From the NCBI RefSeq assembly GCF_011039205.1, contig NZ_JAAKEL010000003.1:124001-188000 (forward strand): a DNA stretch of 64,000 nucleotides. The letters are read 5' to 3'. The DNA is from Dysgonomonas sp. ZJ279. Lineage in GTDB: Bacteria; Bacteroidota; Bacteroidia; Bacteroidales; Dysgonomonadaceae. Below, piece by piece: positions 28,483 through 36,609 of this stretch (positions are counted from its first letter, which is position 1; every line of letters begins with the position of its first letter). A program made the position numbers and the translations under genes. A model generated the notes under the pieces. The model did not search any database. It was not told where the DNA came from and was given only the letters and a program-made list of their open reading frames with translations.

Positions 28483-31400
28483 TTATTTTCGGTTTTTCTC
28501 TTGCTGTTTACGTCTTTCCTCCGCTTCTTTTTCTTTCTGCTTACGGAGCTGTTCTCTGGCTTTCTCTTTTTCTTTACGCTCTTTTTCGAGCTCACGACGA
28601 CGTTCCTCTTGCAAACGAATCTTTTCTTTACGCTCTGCTTCCCGTTGTTTAATGGCGTCTTGTTTTTCCTTTGCGATAGCCTTCGCCGTATTTTCTTTTT
28701 CCAGTTCGGCAGCTCTTTGTTGTTGAAGTTTCAATTTTTCAGCATTTTGGATAGAATCCTGAATTGCTTTTTCGGCACTATTAATTGAATCTTGTTTCGC
28801 TTTTTCAATAGCTTTCAATTCTTTTTGACGGGCTTTTTCAATTCTTTGTTCTTCTTTTAATGCTGCTTTTTCTTCCTTCGTTAGTTTTTCTTTATTCTTG
28901 AATTTACCAAATAGGTTTTTGATACCGTCTACCGGGTTATTTACAATATCTTCAACCGATTCTAGCGCATCATTTATTTTCCCTGCTGCCTCCAACTGAT
29001 CTTTAGTCAATAAGTCATCGGCATTTATATCTGTTTTATTTTTCTCCTCGTCTTTCTTTTGAGGTTGTTTATTATCTACTGGTTTTTCTTTGTTATTATC
29101 AGGAACGACTTTTATGTCTCCGCTGCTCAGTTTTTCTTCTATTGGTTCTACCAACGGTTTATCTGCCGGATACTCAAATTCATCATCTTCTGTTTCAATC
29201 ATCTGTATTTCATGCGTTTTCCAGTAATTGATCAGATTAGGAAGCTGTTCACCGAAATGTTCAGCGAAGAATGTGATATATGCATCTAACCCTAGGCGTG
29301 GAAGCATGGTCGTATAATTCTCTACGGATATAGGAATCGCTACAATCGATGTGTCCATGTGATGGAAAAGTCCATCTTCTTCGAATGCTCTGTTTATATA
29401 AGAACGTATATTCGAGAATTTCTCAAAGCCTCTTATTTGAAGAGTTTCTGTTACTTTATCTGTCTCAAAATTCAGATCGAATGTCTGGATAACATAATTA
29501 GAGAAATTATAATCCGCTACCTGATATAGTAATTCATTTCGGTCTATTGAATTAGCTTTAAATCTAAGCAATAATAAATACTGTGTATTCAAAGAATCGG
29601 AATATTCTATTGTTTTACCATCTTCTCCTACCATCGTGCTGTCACTAAGGAACGCACGGCTCCAGTCCAGACTTCTTATCGGCGAACCGTTTGATAATAG
29701 TATTTGTCCATCTTTTATTCGACTGAGTATTTCTGTAGCCAATGGGGTGACATCAGCCTTAGGATATTTATCTATTAATTCTTTCAGATTATTACCTAAG
29801 TTGACAGCATCACGAGTTTGAGCATACGACAATGCATTCAAGAACGCAAACTTAGGCATAAGATCTCCAAACGGATACTTGTCCTGTATCGTATTATAGT
29901 TATCCCTTACTGTTTTAGTGTCAGTAGACAAATAAGCCTGATATGTAGCTTCATAAAGCGAATCTTGCAATGATGCCATGTGTCTGAAATTCCATTCATA
30001 ATCAGGATCGGATAAAGGTCTTGCATACACTCCTTGCGGGAATTCAGTTAACAGTCGGGAGCGGTACGATGCCATCATATCGTGATTGCCTTGCTGCATA
30101 TAAATAAGGAATAGCTGATAATAAATTTCTTCCAGATTAGGTGTATTCGGGAAACGCCTGATATCTGTTGTGAATGCATCGATTGCCAGATCCAAATCGC
30201 CCAATTTATATTTATATATCTTACCCATATTGAAAAGTGCATTCTCAATAAGGTCGTTCGATTCTTTTATAGCCTTTTCTGTGAAAGGAAGTTGCTGTAA
30301 ATAATATTCAACCGAATAGATGTCTTGGTTTGTAGCCTTTGTCTCAATATTACTATTGCTATTGTCTTCTATCACCTTTGGCTGATCATCTACCGGTGCA
30401 TCCTCGTCAGGTTCGTCCATATCAGCAAAAGATGACGCCGCTTTATTGCGCCTGCGCCAATCATCTTCCAGCTTACGATTGCCCCATTGATTTTGAAAAG
30501 CTATTTTACCTTGTTCCACTGTTTGCGGATTGTAGAAATAGAAAGATGTAACATCACCCTGCTGACCAAAATTGGCAGCTTGCTGCTGTTGTGCAGGAGG
30601 TGTCGGATTATTGTTTTGGAATAAACTTTCCCGTTCGAGATCATCCCAACTCGAAATTCGTTCATTGCGTTCTTCTTGGAGTTTTTCCAGTTCCTCAGCT
30701 TTTATCTTTTCGGCCTCAGATTTCTTCAGGCCTTCTATTTTTTTGTTGATTATGTCCAGGCGTTCCGTTTCGGGCAATTGAGCAAGGTGTTGAAGGCTGT
30801 CTTGTTCGTGTAATACTTTTGCGTGTACTACCAATTCGTCTAATACAGATGAACGAAGTGCTACTCTAGCATAATCAGAATGTGTTTTTTTCAATTGACT
30901 CAAAGCATCTGCATAAAATGGCTGTGCTGAAATAAATTCCCGCTGATTATAATACAGATCGCCCAGTGTAACCTGAGCAATCGCTTTGTCGTATCCGTTG
31001 CGCTTACTTTTTTCTATTGCTTTTCGGTAATTTTCTATTGCTTTTGTGGTATCCTGCTGTTGCAAATAAGTATTACCTATAGTAAAGTATATTTGATCGA
31101 GATAATCTTCATTTTTTGAACTCCTTGCCATTTTGTCCAATCGGGCTACCGTTTCTTTCGTACTTAGCTCAGATAGTTCCATTTGACGAAGTTCTGCATT
31201 GAATACATATCTGTATGGTGTACTTAACCCTTTTACAGATCGGAAAGCCAGATTTGCATTAGTTTTATCTCCTAACTTGGTATAGATTTGTCCCAAAAGA
31301 TACCTCATTCTCATTTTTTGAGTGCGGTCTCTTTCTTTGTCAATAGCATAAATCAGATGAGGGATAGCCTCTTCAAATTCATTATTGCGAACCAAATAAT

Positions 31401-32061
31401 TTGCTTTTACCGCTGCATATAGTCCTCTGTGTTTCTCGGGAGGTCCGCCTGCGAGTTCCATTTTATGTAATACATTTGCCGCTTCATACATCCAGCCCAT
31501 CTCGGTATATGCGCGGGCTATCCACAAACGGCATTCACTTACAATCTCAGGATTTGTACTATATATTTTAGTGATATACAGAAAGGTAGTGATAGAACGT
31601 AAATAATCTCCATCCTGAAATTCGGCTTTAGCTAATAGCAGCCATGTGTTTTGTAGAAATGGATTGAATTCTTTTTGTTGTAACCATGCCTGGTAACGGA
31701 CATCATTCCGACGATTAGGATTTCGAGACGGTTTCGTCTTTATAGAGTGGAGCTTTATTGCGGTAGTCGTTTTATCAATTGTAGTAGTAAAACTGCCGGA
31801 ACCTTCTTGTTTCGTTGTATCCGAATTGTCGGGGAATATATTGAGTATCTGCGATAAATTATCGTTTCTGCTGTTGTTTTTTGCTTTGAGTGCTTCTTTA
31901 TACGCCTCTTCGGCATTGAAGTGTATATTGTAACGTGTATTGATGGAATGGTATGCACGTGTAACAGTCGTATTCTTTTTGTTTGAACACGACGAATATA
32001 GAAAAACGAACAATACGCTGATTATGAGTAATAGCGCATTTATTTTTTTATGATGTAACAC
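28483..32061 (-). CDS. Large TPR lipoprotein of the PorW/SprE type
   Basis: This 1192-residue protein resembles PorW of Porphyromonas and SprE of Flavobacterium, outer-membrane-associated lipoproteins of the type IX secretion/gliding apparatus. It has a signal peptide with Cys25 in YSSC, followed by SNKKNTTVTRAYHSINTRYN, the conserved lead-in of that family. TPR units cover about residues 60-420 (for example AEFQDGDYLRSITTFLYITK and TIGNTYLQQQDTTKAIENYR), and more TPRs at about 600-780. The C-terminal 190 residues are an extremely Lys/Glu-rich coiled coil (KEKEKAREQLRKQKEKEAEE). Other Por/Spr/Gld genes are not in the window, so a type IX role is inference. Homologs in Bacteroidales without type IX secretion are also annotated simply as TPR proteins. 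Confidence 0.78.
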   Translation of the reverse strand: MLHHKKINALLLIISVLFVFLYSSCSNKKNTTVTRAYHSINTRYNIHFNAEEAYKEALKAKNNSRNDNLSQILNIFPDNSDTTKQEGSGSFTTTIDKTTTAIKLHSIKTKPSRNPNRRNDVRYQAWLQQKEFNPFLQNTWLLLAKAEFQDGDYLRSITTFLYITKIYSTNPEIVSECRLWIARAYTEMGWMYEAANVLHKMELAGGPPEKHRGLYAAVKANYLVRNNEFEEAIPHLIYAIDKERDRTQKMRMRYLLGQIYTKLGDKTNANLAFRSVKGLSTPYRYVFNAELRQMELSELSTKETVARLDKMARSSKNEDYLDQIYFTIGNTYLQQQDTTKAIENYRKAIEKSKRNGYDKAIAQVTLGDLYYNQREFISAQPFYADALSQLKKTHSDYARVALRSSVLDELVVHAKVLHEQDSLQHLAQLPETERLDIINKKIEGLKKSEAEKIKAEELEKLQEERNERISSWDDLERESLFQNNNPTPPAQQQQAANFGQQGDVTSFYFYNPQTVEQGKIAFQNQWGNRKLEDDWRRRNKAASSFADMDEPDEDAPVDDQPKVIEDNSNSNIETKATNQDIYSVEYYLQQLPFTEKAIKESNDLIENALFNMGKIYKYKLGDLDLAIDAFTTDIRRFPNTPNLEEIYYQLFLIYMQQGNHDMMASYRSRLLTEFPQGVYARPLSDPDYEWNFRHMASLQDSLYEATYQAYLSTDTKTVRDNYNTIQDKYPFGDLMPKFAFLNALSYAQTRDAVNLGNNLKELIDKYPKADVTPLATEILSRIKDGQILLSNGSPIRSLDWSRAFLSDSTMVGEDGKTIEYSDSLNTQYLLLLRFKANSIDRNELLYQVADYNFSNYVIQTFDLNFETDKVTETLQIRGFEKFSNIRSYINRAFEEDGLFHHMDTSIVAIPISVENYTTMLPRLGLDAYITFFAEHFGEQLPNLINYWKTHEIQMIETEDDEFEYPADKPLVEPIEEKLSSGDIKVVPDNNKEKPVDNKQPQKKDEEKNKTDINADDLLTKDQLEAAGKINDALESVEDIVNNPVDGIKNLFGKFKNKEKLTKEEKAALKEEQRIEKARQKELKAIEKAKQDSINSAEKAIQDSIQNAEKLKLQQQRAAELEKENTAKAIAKEKQDAIKQREAERKEKIRLQEERRRELEKERKEKEKAREQLRKQKEKEAEERRKQQEKNRK

Positions 32062-32097
32062 CTATAATCAAGCAGATAATATATATAATATAAAACA

Positions 32098-32105
32098 CAA
32101 AAATA
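32098..32105 (-). promoter_or_regulatory. Candidate promoter of the TPR lipoprotein gene (-7 box TATTTTTG)
   Basis: Exact TAnnTTTG match on the minus strand, 36 bases upstream of the start at 32061; no clear -33 element. Confidence 0.45.
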
Positions 32106-32278
32106 ACTAATTTATTGCTTCTTACTCATATCGTAACTAAAAAGGTGCAAATTAGTTGAATTAATTCAATAAATTCGGAATGGTTTAATTTATAATATCT
32201 ATTTTTAGCTGTTAGAGAGGCTTTTGCTCATTCTAAACTTCAAATCTGAAAATTTTAGACAAATTCTTAGATTTTACT

Positions 32279-32286
32279 TACATTTG
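32279..32286 (+). promoter_or_regulatory. Candidate promoter of the acyl-CoA ligase operon (-7 box TACATTTG)
   Basis: Exact TAnnTTTG match on the plus strand, with a T-rich but imperfect -33 region near 32253. It implies a leader of roughly 140 bases before the ATG at 32436. Confidence 0.45.
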
Positions 32287-32435
32287 TACACTTTAGTTTG
32301 TTATAAATGTAAGTCAAGAGTAAAAGGCTTTTCATTGCTTCTGTAAGTGACTGTATTTCTATTTACACTTATTTGAATATAGTTTACTTGAAGAGGAGGT
32401 ATTGTATTAACAAACTGTTTAATAACGTATTCAAT

Positions 32436-34091
32436 ATGAATGACAATAAATTTCTGACACTCATCAAAGATGGGATTATCGATAATTGGGACAGGCCTGC
32501 GCTAACTGATTATAATGGAGATACATATTTGTATAAAGATTTTGCCCGCGAAATAGCAAAGTTACATATACTGTTCGATACTCTTGATATTAAAAAAGGA
32601 GACAAAATTGCTGTTTGTGGACGTAACTCTGCAAATTGGGCAATATCTTTTTTTGCATCACTTGGTTATGGAGCTATTATAACAACTATTCTACATGAGT
32701 TTAGTGGCGAAAGTGTTCATAATATAGTGAATCATTCCGATGCTAAAATACTCTTTGTCGGTGAATCGGTGTGGGCAAAACTCGATCCGGTAGAAATGCC
32801 TGCGCTCGAGACTATTATGATGATTGACGACTTTGAAGTACTAAAGGCACGTAATAAAGAATTTCTTGCTACTTATGCTGAATGGGAAATAGTATTTAAG
32901 GAGAAGTACCCAAATGGATATTCTAAATCTAATGTGACCTTTCACGATGAGGAACCTGAAGAAATGGCTGTGTTGAACTATACATCAGGCACAACAAGTA
33001 GTCCTAAAGGTGTGATGATACCTTATCGTAGCCTATGGTCTAATACTCGCTACGCAATAGATAATATCCAATTTGTAAAGGCAGGAGACGGCATTGTGTG
33101 TATGTTGCCTATGGCACATATGTATGGACTAGCTTTCGAAGTACTATTGTCGATAGCTAAAGGGTCTCATATTCACTTCTTAACACGTGTGCCTTCGCCG
33201 CAGATTATACTGGATGCTTTTTCGAAAGTGAATCCTACTCTCGTTTTAGCTGTACCATTGATTATCGAAAAGATAATTCAAAATAAAGTATTCGTCGAAT
33301 TGAATAAGCAGCCTGTAAAAACGTTGCGGAAGATACCATTTTTCAGAAAGAAAATATATGCAAAAGTAGCAGAAAAACTTATGCCTATATTCGGGAACAA
33401 ATTAGAGGAAGTTGTTATCGGTGGAGCTGCTCTTAATAAAGAGGTAGGGCAATTTTTGTCTGATATTAAGTTTCCATATACAGTGGGCTATGGCATGACA
33501 GAATGCGGTCCGTTGATTACTTACGAATATTGGAAGACATACAAGCCGGGATCTTGTGGACGTGCAGTAGACAGGATGAAAGTGTGGGTGGACTCGCCTA
33601 ATCCGCAAACAGAGATAGGCGAAATAGTAGTAAGAGGAGAGAATGTAATGCTTGGCTACTATAAAAATCCTGATGCAACAAAAGCTGTGTTAGATAGTAA
33701 TGGTTGGCTAAAAACAGGTGATATTGGTATAGTTGATAATGAGGGGTTTGTATATATAAAAGGACGCAGCAAAACAATGATTCTTAGTTCGTCGGGACAA
33801 AATATATATCCGGAAGAAATAGAAGACTTTTTTAATAACTCTCCTTATGTAGGCGAATCGCTCATAATAGAAGAAAACGGTAAATTAATAGCTCTTATTT
33901 ATCCTGATAAAGACTATATGACAAGGAATGATTTGAAAGAGAAGGATTATTCCAATATCTTTGTGTCCGAATTGAAAACAATAAACAAGCGATTGCCTAA
34001 TTATAGTCAGGTAACGAATTTCAGATTACAAGATCAGGAATTTGAAAAGACACCAAAACGAAGTATCAAACGCTTTTTATATCAAAAATAA
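32436..34091 (+). CDS. AMP-binding long-chain acyl-CoA ligase family protein
   Basis: This 551-residue enzyme of the ANL superfamily should activate a fatty acid with ATP and couple it to CoA. The P-loop motif NYTSGTTSSPKGVM is near residue 170, GYGMTECGPLITYE near 350, and the hinge/adenylate block GWLKTGDIGIVDNEGFVYIKGRSK near 422-446, followed by the C-terminal lid with the catalytic Lys in KTPKRSIKRFL. The ATG at 32436 (MNDNKFLTLI) is preferred over an in-frame ATG 21 codons upstream, because the family starts here and the extension is unlike its relatives. Next come a one-TM protein and ettA, 9 and 6 bases apart, so the three genes form an operon. Confidence 0.92.
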   Translation: MNDNKFLTLIKDGIIDNWDRPALTDYNGDTYLYKDFAREIAKLHILFDTLDIKKGDKIAVCGRNSANWAISFFASLGYGAIITTILHEFSGESVHNIVNHSDAKILFVGESVWAKLDPVEMPALETIMMIDDFEVLKARNKEFLATYAEWEIVFKEKYPNGYSKSNVTFHDEEPEEMAVLNYTSGTTSSPKGVMIPYRSLWSNTRYAIDNIQFVKAGDGIVCMLPMAHMYGLAFEVLLSIAKGSHIHFLTRVPSPQIILDAFSKVNPTLVLAVPLIIEKIIQNKVFVELNKQPVKTLRKIPFFRKKIYAKVAEKLMPIFGNKLEEVVIGGAALNKEVGQFLSDIKFPYTVGYGMTECGPLITYEYWKTYKPGSCGRAVDRMKVWVDSPNPQTEIGEIVVRGENVMLGYYKNPDATKAVLDSNGWLKTGDIGIVDNEGFVYIKGRSKTMILSSSGQNIYPEEIEDFFNNSPYVGESLIIEENGKLIALIYPDKDYMTRNDLKEKDYSNIFVSELKTINKRLPNYSQVTNFRLQDQEFEKTPKRSIKRFLYQK

Positions 34092-34100
34092 TATTTAATT

Positions 34101-34802
34101 ATGCTCTTATCATATCGCTTTTCGGAGTTAGAATCAATTAAACTAAATCAGTTATTTAACAATCAAAATGCCAAACTAGTCGTAACAGAAGCATATGGAA
34201 ATACCATGTGGGGAATTATTTCTATGACGACCGTTAGAGTCGATGTTATTAATGAAGCAACAGGTAAGAAAATGTCTAAAAGCCAATGGGATAACGAAAC
34301 TCTGAAATTAGTCGCTCAAAAGAAATCAGAGCATCAACCGTCATTTTTTCAGCGGGGAGGTAAACTTATTTTAATTGTAGTTATCATTTTATCTGTTTTA
34401 GGATATGTTTTTGCTCAAATGGTTTTTGACCACAAGAAGACAGGTACAGATGCAGTAGAAAACTATGCGAAAGCTTATGATAAAGAAATCCAAGCATCGT
34501 GGATAAATTCATTAGTTGAAGGAGATTTCGTACTAGCAAATAAAGAATATAGCGATCCTGTACAAGTTTACAGGGTAAAGAGCTTCACCGATAGTACAGT
34601 AGTACTAGAGGCACTCGATCAATTTATACCTCTTGGTGAGTATGAAGAATTAGATAAATTGAATAATTTAACACTAGGACATACAACAGTATTGGAAGAA
34701 GTGGTAATGGAGCGTAAATCTTTCAGAGATGGTATTTTATATGACTTGTCAGTAGATTCTAGCCTAAGCAATAAATATATAAAACAAATTAAGAAAAAAT
34801 AA
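34101..34802 (+). CDS. Hypothetical protein with one central membrane helix
   Basis: I do not recognise this 233-residue protein. It has a hydrophilic N-terminal half (about 1-85, with TTVRVDVINEATGKKMSK), one hydrophobic helix at about 88-109 preceded by basic residues, and a C-terminal half of about 120 residues. The C-terminal half contains VEGDFVLANKEYSDPVQVYRVKSFTDSTVVLE, which resembles a small beta-barrel or SH3-like fold. Basic residues before the helix suggest the N-terminus is cytoplasmic and the C-terminus periplasmic. It sits tightly between an acyl-CoA ligase and ettA in one operon, with no obvious shared task. Confidence 0.75.
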   Translation: MLLSYRFSELESIKLNQLFNNQNAKLVVTEAYGNTMWGIISMTTVRVDVINEATGKKMSKSQWDNETLKLVAQKKSEHQPSFFQRGGKLILIVVIILSVLGYVFAQMVFDHKKTGTDAVENYAKAYDKEIQASWINSLVEGDFVLANKEYSDPVQVYRVKSFTDSTVVLEALDQFIPLGEYEELDKLNNLTLGHTTVLEEVVMERKSFRDGILYDLSVDSSLSNKYIKQIKKK

Positions 34803-34808
34803 GGAAAT

Positions 34809-36494
34809 ATGTCGGACGATAAGAAAATTATATTTTCGATGGTTGGGGTAAGCAAAACTTATCCTCCACAAAAACAAGTATTAAAAAACATCTATCTCTC
34901 ATTTTTCTATGGTGCTAAAATCGGTATCATAGGTTTGAATGGTTCAGGAAAATCGAGCCTCCTGAAAATTATTGCCGGAATAGAAAAAGAATTTCAAGGC
35001 GAAGTTGTATCTGATAAAACATTTTCGGTAGGTTATCTGGAGCAAGATCCGAAATTAGATCCGACAAAAACAGTAAAAGAAATTGTACAGGAAGGTGTAC
35101 AACCAATCATGGATACCCTCAAAGAATATGAGGAAATAAATGAATTGTTCGGATTGCCCGAAAACTATGAAGATGCTGACAAGATGGACAAACTCCTTGC
35201 CCGTCAGGCAGAACTTCAAGACAAAATAGACGCTACCGATGCTTGGAACATAGATAGTAAACTGGAGCGTGCGATGGATGCCCTCCGTTGTCCGCCGGAA
35301 GATCAATTAGCTGCAAATCTATCGGGAGGGGAAGCTCGTCGTGTTGCATTATGTCGCTTATTGCTTCAAGAACCGGATGTATTGTTGCTCGATGAGCCGA
35401 CTAACCACTTGGATGCTGAATCGATTGACTGGTTAGAGCAACATTTACAACAATATGCGGGAACAGTTATCTGTATTACGCATGACCGTTATTTCCTTGA
35501 TCATGTGGCAGGATGGATTCTTGAACTAGACAGAGGTGAAGGTATTCCTTGGAAAGGAAACTATACTTCGTGGCTGGAGCAAAAGACCAAGCGTATGGAG
35601 CAGGAAGAAAAGCAAGCCAGCAAACGCCGCAAGACACTCGAACGCGAGCTGGATTGGGTGAGAATGGCTCCTAAAGCCCGTCAGGCAAAAGGTCGTGCTC
35701 GTCTGAATGAGTATGAAAAATTATTGAACTCCGATCAAAAAGAACGTGAAGAGAAACTCGAGATATTTATCCCTAACGGTCCTCGTTTGGGTAATAAGGT
35801 AATCGAAGCACATGGTGTTAGTAAAGCCTTTGGAGATAAATTACTGTTCGATAATTTAGAATTTATGCTTCCACCATCGGGTATTGTTGGTATTATTGGG
35901 CCGAATGGAGCCGGTAAAACAACCTTGTTCCGCCTTATACAAGGATTGGAAACTGCCGATAAAGGAACCTTTGAGGTGGGCGAAACTGTAAAGATTGGTT
36001 ATGTAGATCAATCGCATACTGATATTGATCCTAACAAAACAGTATATCAGGTAATATCGGGAGGTACTGAATTTGTACGTGTCGGTGGAAAAGAAATTAA
36101 CGCTCGTGCTTATCTTTCCCGCTTCAACTTTGCAGGTGGAGATCAGGAAAAACTTTGTGGTGTACTATCTGGTGGTGAACGTAATCGCTTACATTTGGCT
36201 TTAACTCTGAAATCGGAGGCAAATGTGCTCTTACTCGATGAGCCGACCAATGATATTGACGTAAATACACTACGTGCTTTGGAAGAAGGTCTTGAAAATT
36301 TCGCAGGATGTGCTGTTGTGATTTCGCATGACCGTTGGTTCTTAGATCGTATTTGTACACATATACTGGCATTCGAAGGAAACTCGGAAGTATTCTATTT
36401 CGAAGGTGGCTATAGTGATTACGAAGAAAACAAAAAAGCTCGTTTGGGTAATGTAGAACCGAAGCGTATACGTTATCGCAAATTGATGAATTAA
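34809..36494 (+). CDS. ettA: Energy-dependent translational throttle protein EttA
   Basis: EttA is an ABC-F ATPase that binds the ribosomal E site and gates the start of elongation according to the ATP/ADP ratio. Two ABC cassettes are present: Walker A GLNGSGKSS (about residues 39-47) with signature LSGGEARRVAL and Walker B LLLDEPTNHLD, then GPNGAGKTT (about 363-371) with LSGGERNRLHL and LLLDEPTNDID. The linker (about 245-320) includes the P-site tRNA-interacting motif region WLEQKTKRMEQEEKQASKRR. The 561-residue length, the short linker and the KIIFSMVGVSKTYPP start are those of the EttA subfamily rather than Uup or antibiotic-resistance ABC-F proteins. It is the last gene of its operon. Confidence 0.95.
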   Translation: MSDDKKIIFSMVGVSKTYPPQKQVLKNIYLSFFYGAKIGIIGLNGSGKSSLLKIIAGIEKEFQGEVVSDKTFSVGYLEQDPKLDPTKTVKEIVQEGVQPIMDTLKEYEEINELFGLPENYEDADKMDKLLARQAELQDKIDATDAWNIDSKLERAMDALRCPPEDQLAANLSGGEARRVALCRLLLQEPDVLLLDEPTNHLDAESIDWLEQHLQQYAGTVICITHDRYFLDHVAGWILELDRGEGIPWKGNYTSWLEQKTKRMEQEEKQASKRRKTLERELDWVRMAPKARQAKGRARLNEYEKLLNSDQKEREEKLEIFIPNGPRLGNKVIEAHGVSKAFGDKLLFDNLEFMLPPSGIVGIIGPNGAGKTTLFRLIQGLETADKGTFEVGETVKIGYVDQSHTDIDPNKTVYQVISGGTEFVRVGGKEINARAYLSRFNFAGGDQEKLCGVLSGGERNRLHLALTLKSEANVLLLDEPTNDIDVNTLRALEEGLENFAGCAVVISHDRWFLDRICTHILAFEGNSEVFYFEGGYSDYEENKKARLGNVEPKRIRYRKLMN

Positions 36495-36521
36495 TTGATA
36501 ATAATTCTTTATTGTCAAAAC

Positions 36522-36567
36522 AAATCAAGAGTAAACTCGTTATTTACATGGGGTTTACTCTTGATTT
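36522..36567 (+). terminator. Hairpin after ettA
   Basis: Perfect 15-base arms at 36522-36536 and 36553-36567 enclose a 16-base loop. There is no clean T-run after it, so its strength as a terminator is uncertain. Confidence 0.6.
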
Positions 36568-36609
36568 CGTAATAAATGCCTAAGGGCTACAATTACAATA
36601 ATTTAATTA

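Larger units (their letters stand above)
32062..32435. other. Divergent intergenic region between the TPR lipoprotein and acyl-CoA ligase genes
   Basis: This 374-base AT-rich gap separates divergent genes. It holds two candidate -7 boxes, one for each direction (32098-32105 minus, 32279-32286 plus), and a 14-base perfect palindrome TTGAATTAATTCAA at 32156-32169 between them that could be an operator. I see no RNA gene or ORF in it. Confidence 0.45.

Noticed and set aside
28376-28788. Plus-strand ORFs rich in Ser, Phe and Leu near 28.4-28.8 kb
   Set aside because: They are the antisense of the Lys/Glu-rich coiled-coil end of the TPR lipoprotein, which automatically gives Phe/Leu/Ser-rich frames.
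32373-32435. 21-codon N-terminal extension of the acyl-CoA ligase
   Set aside because: The family begins at the ATG at 32436, and the extension (basic and Asn-rich) looks like translated leader sequence.
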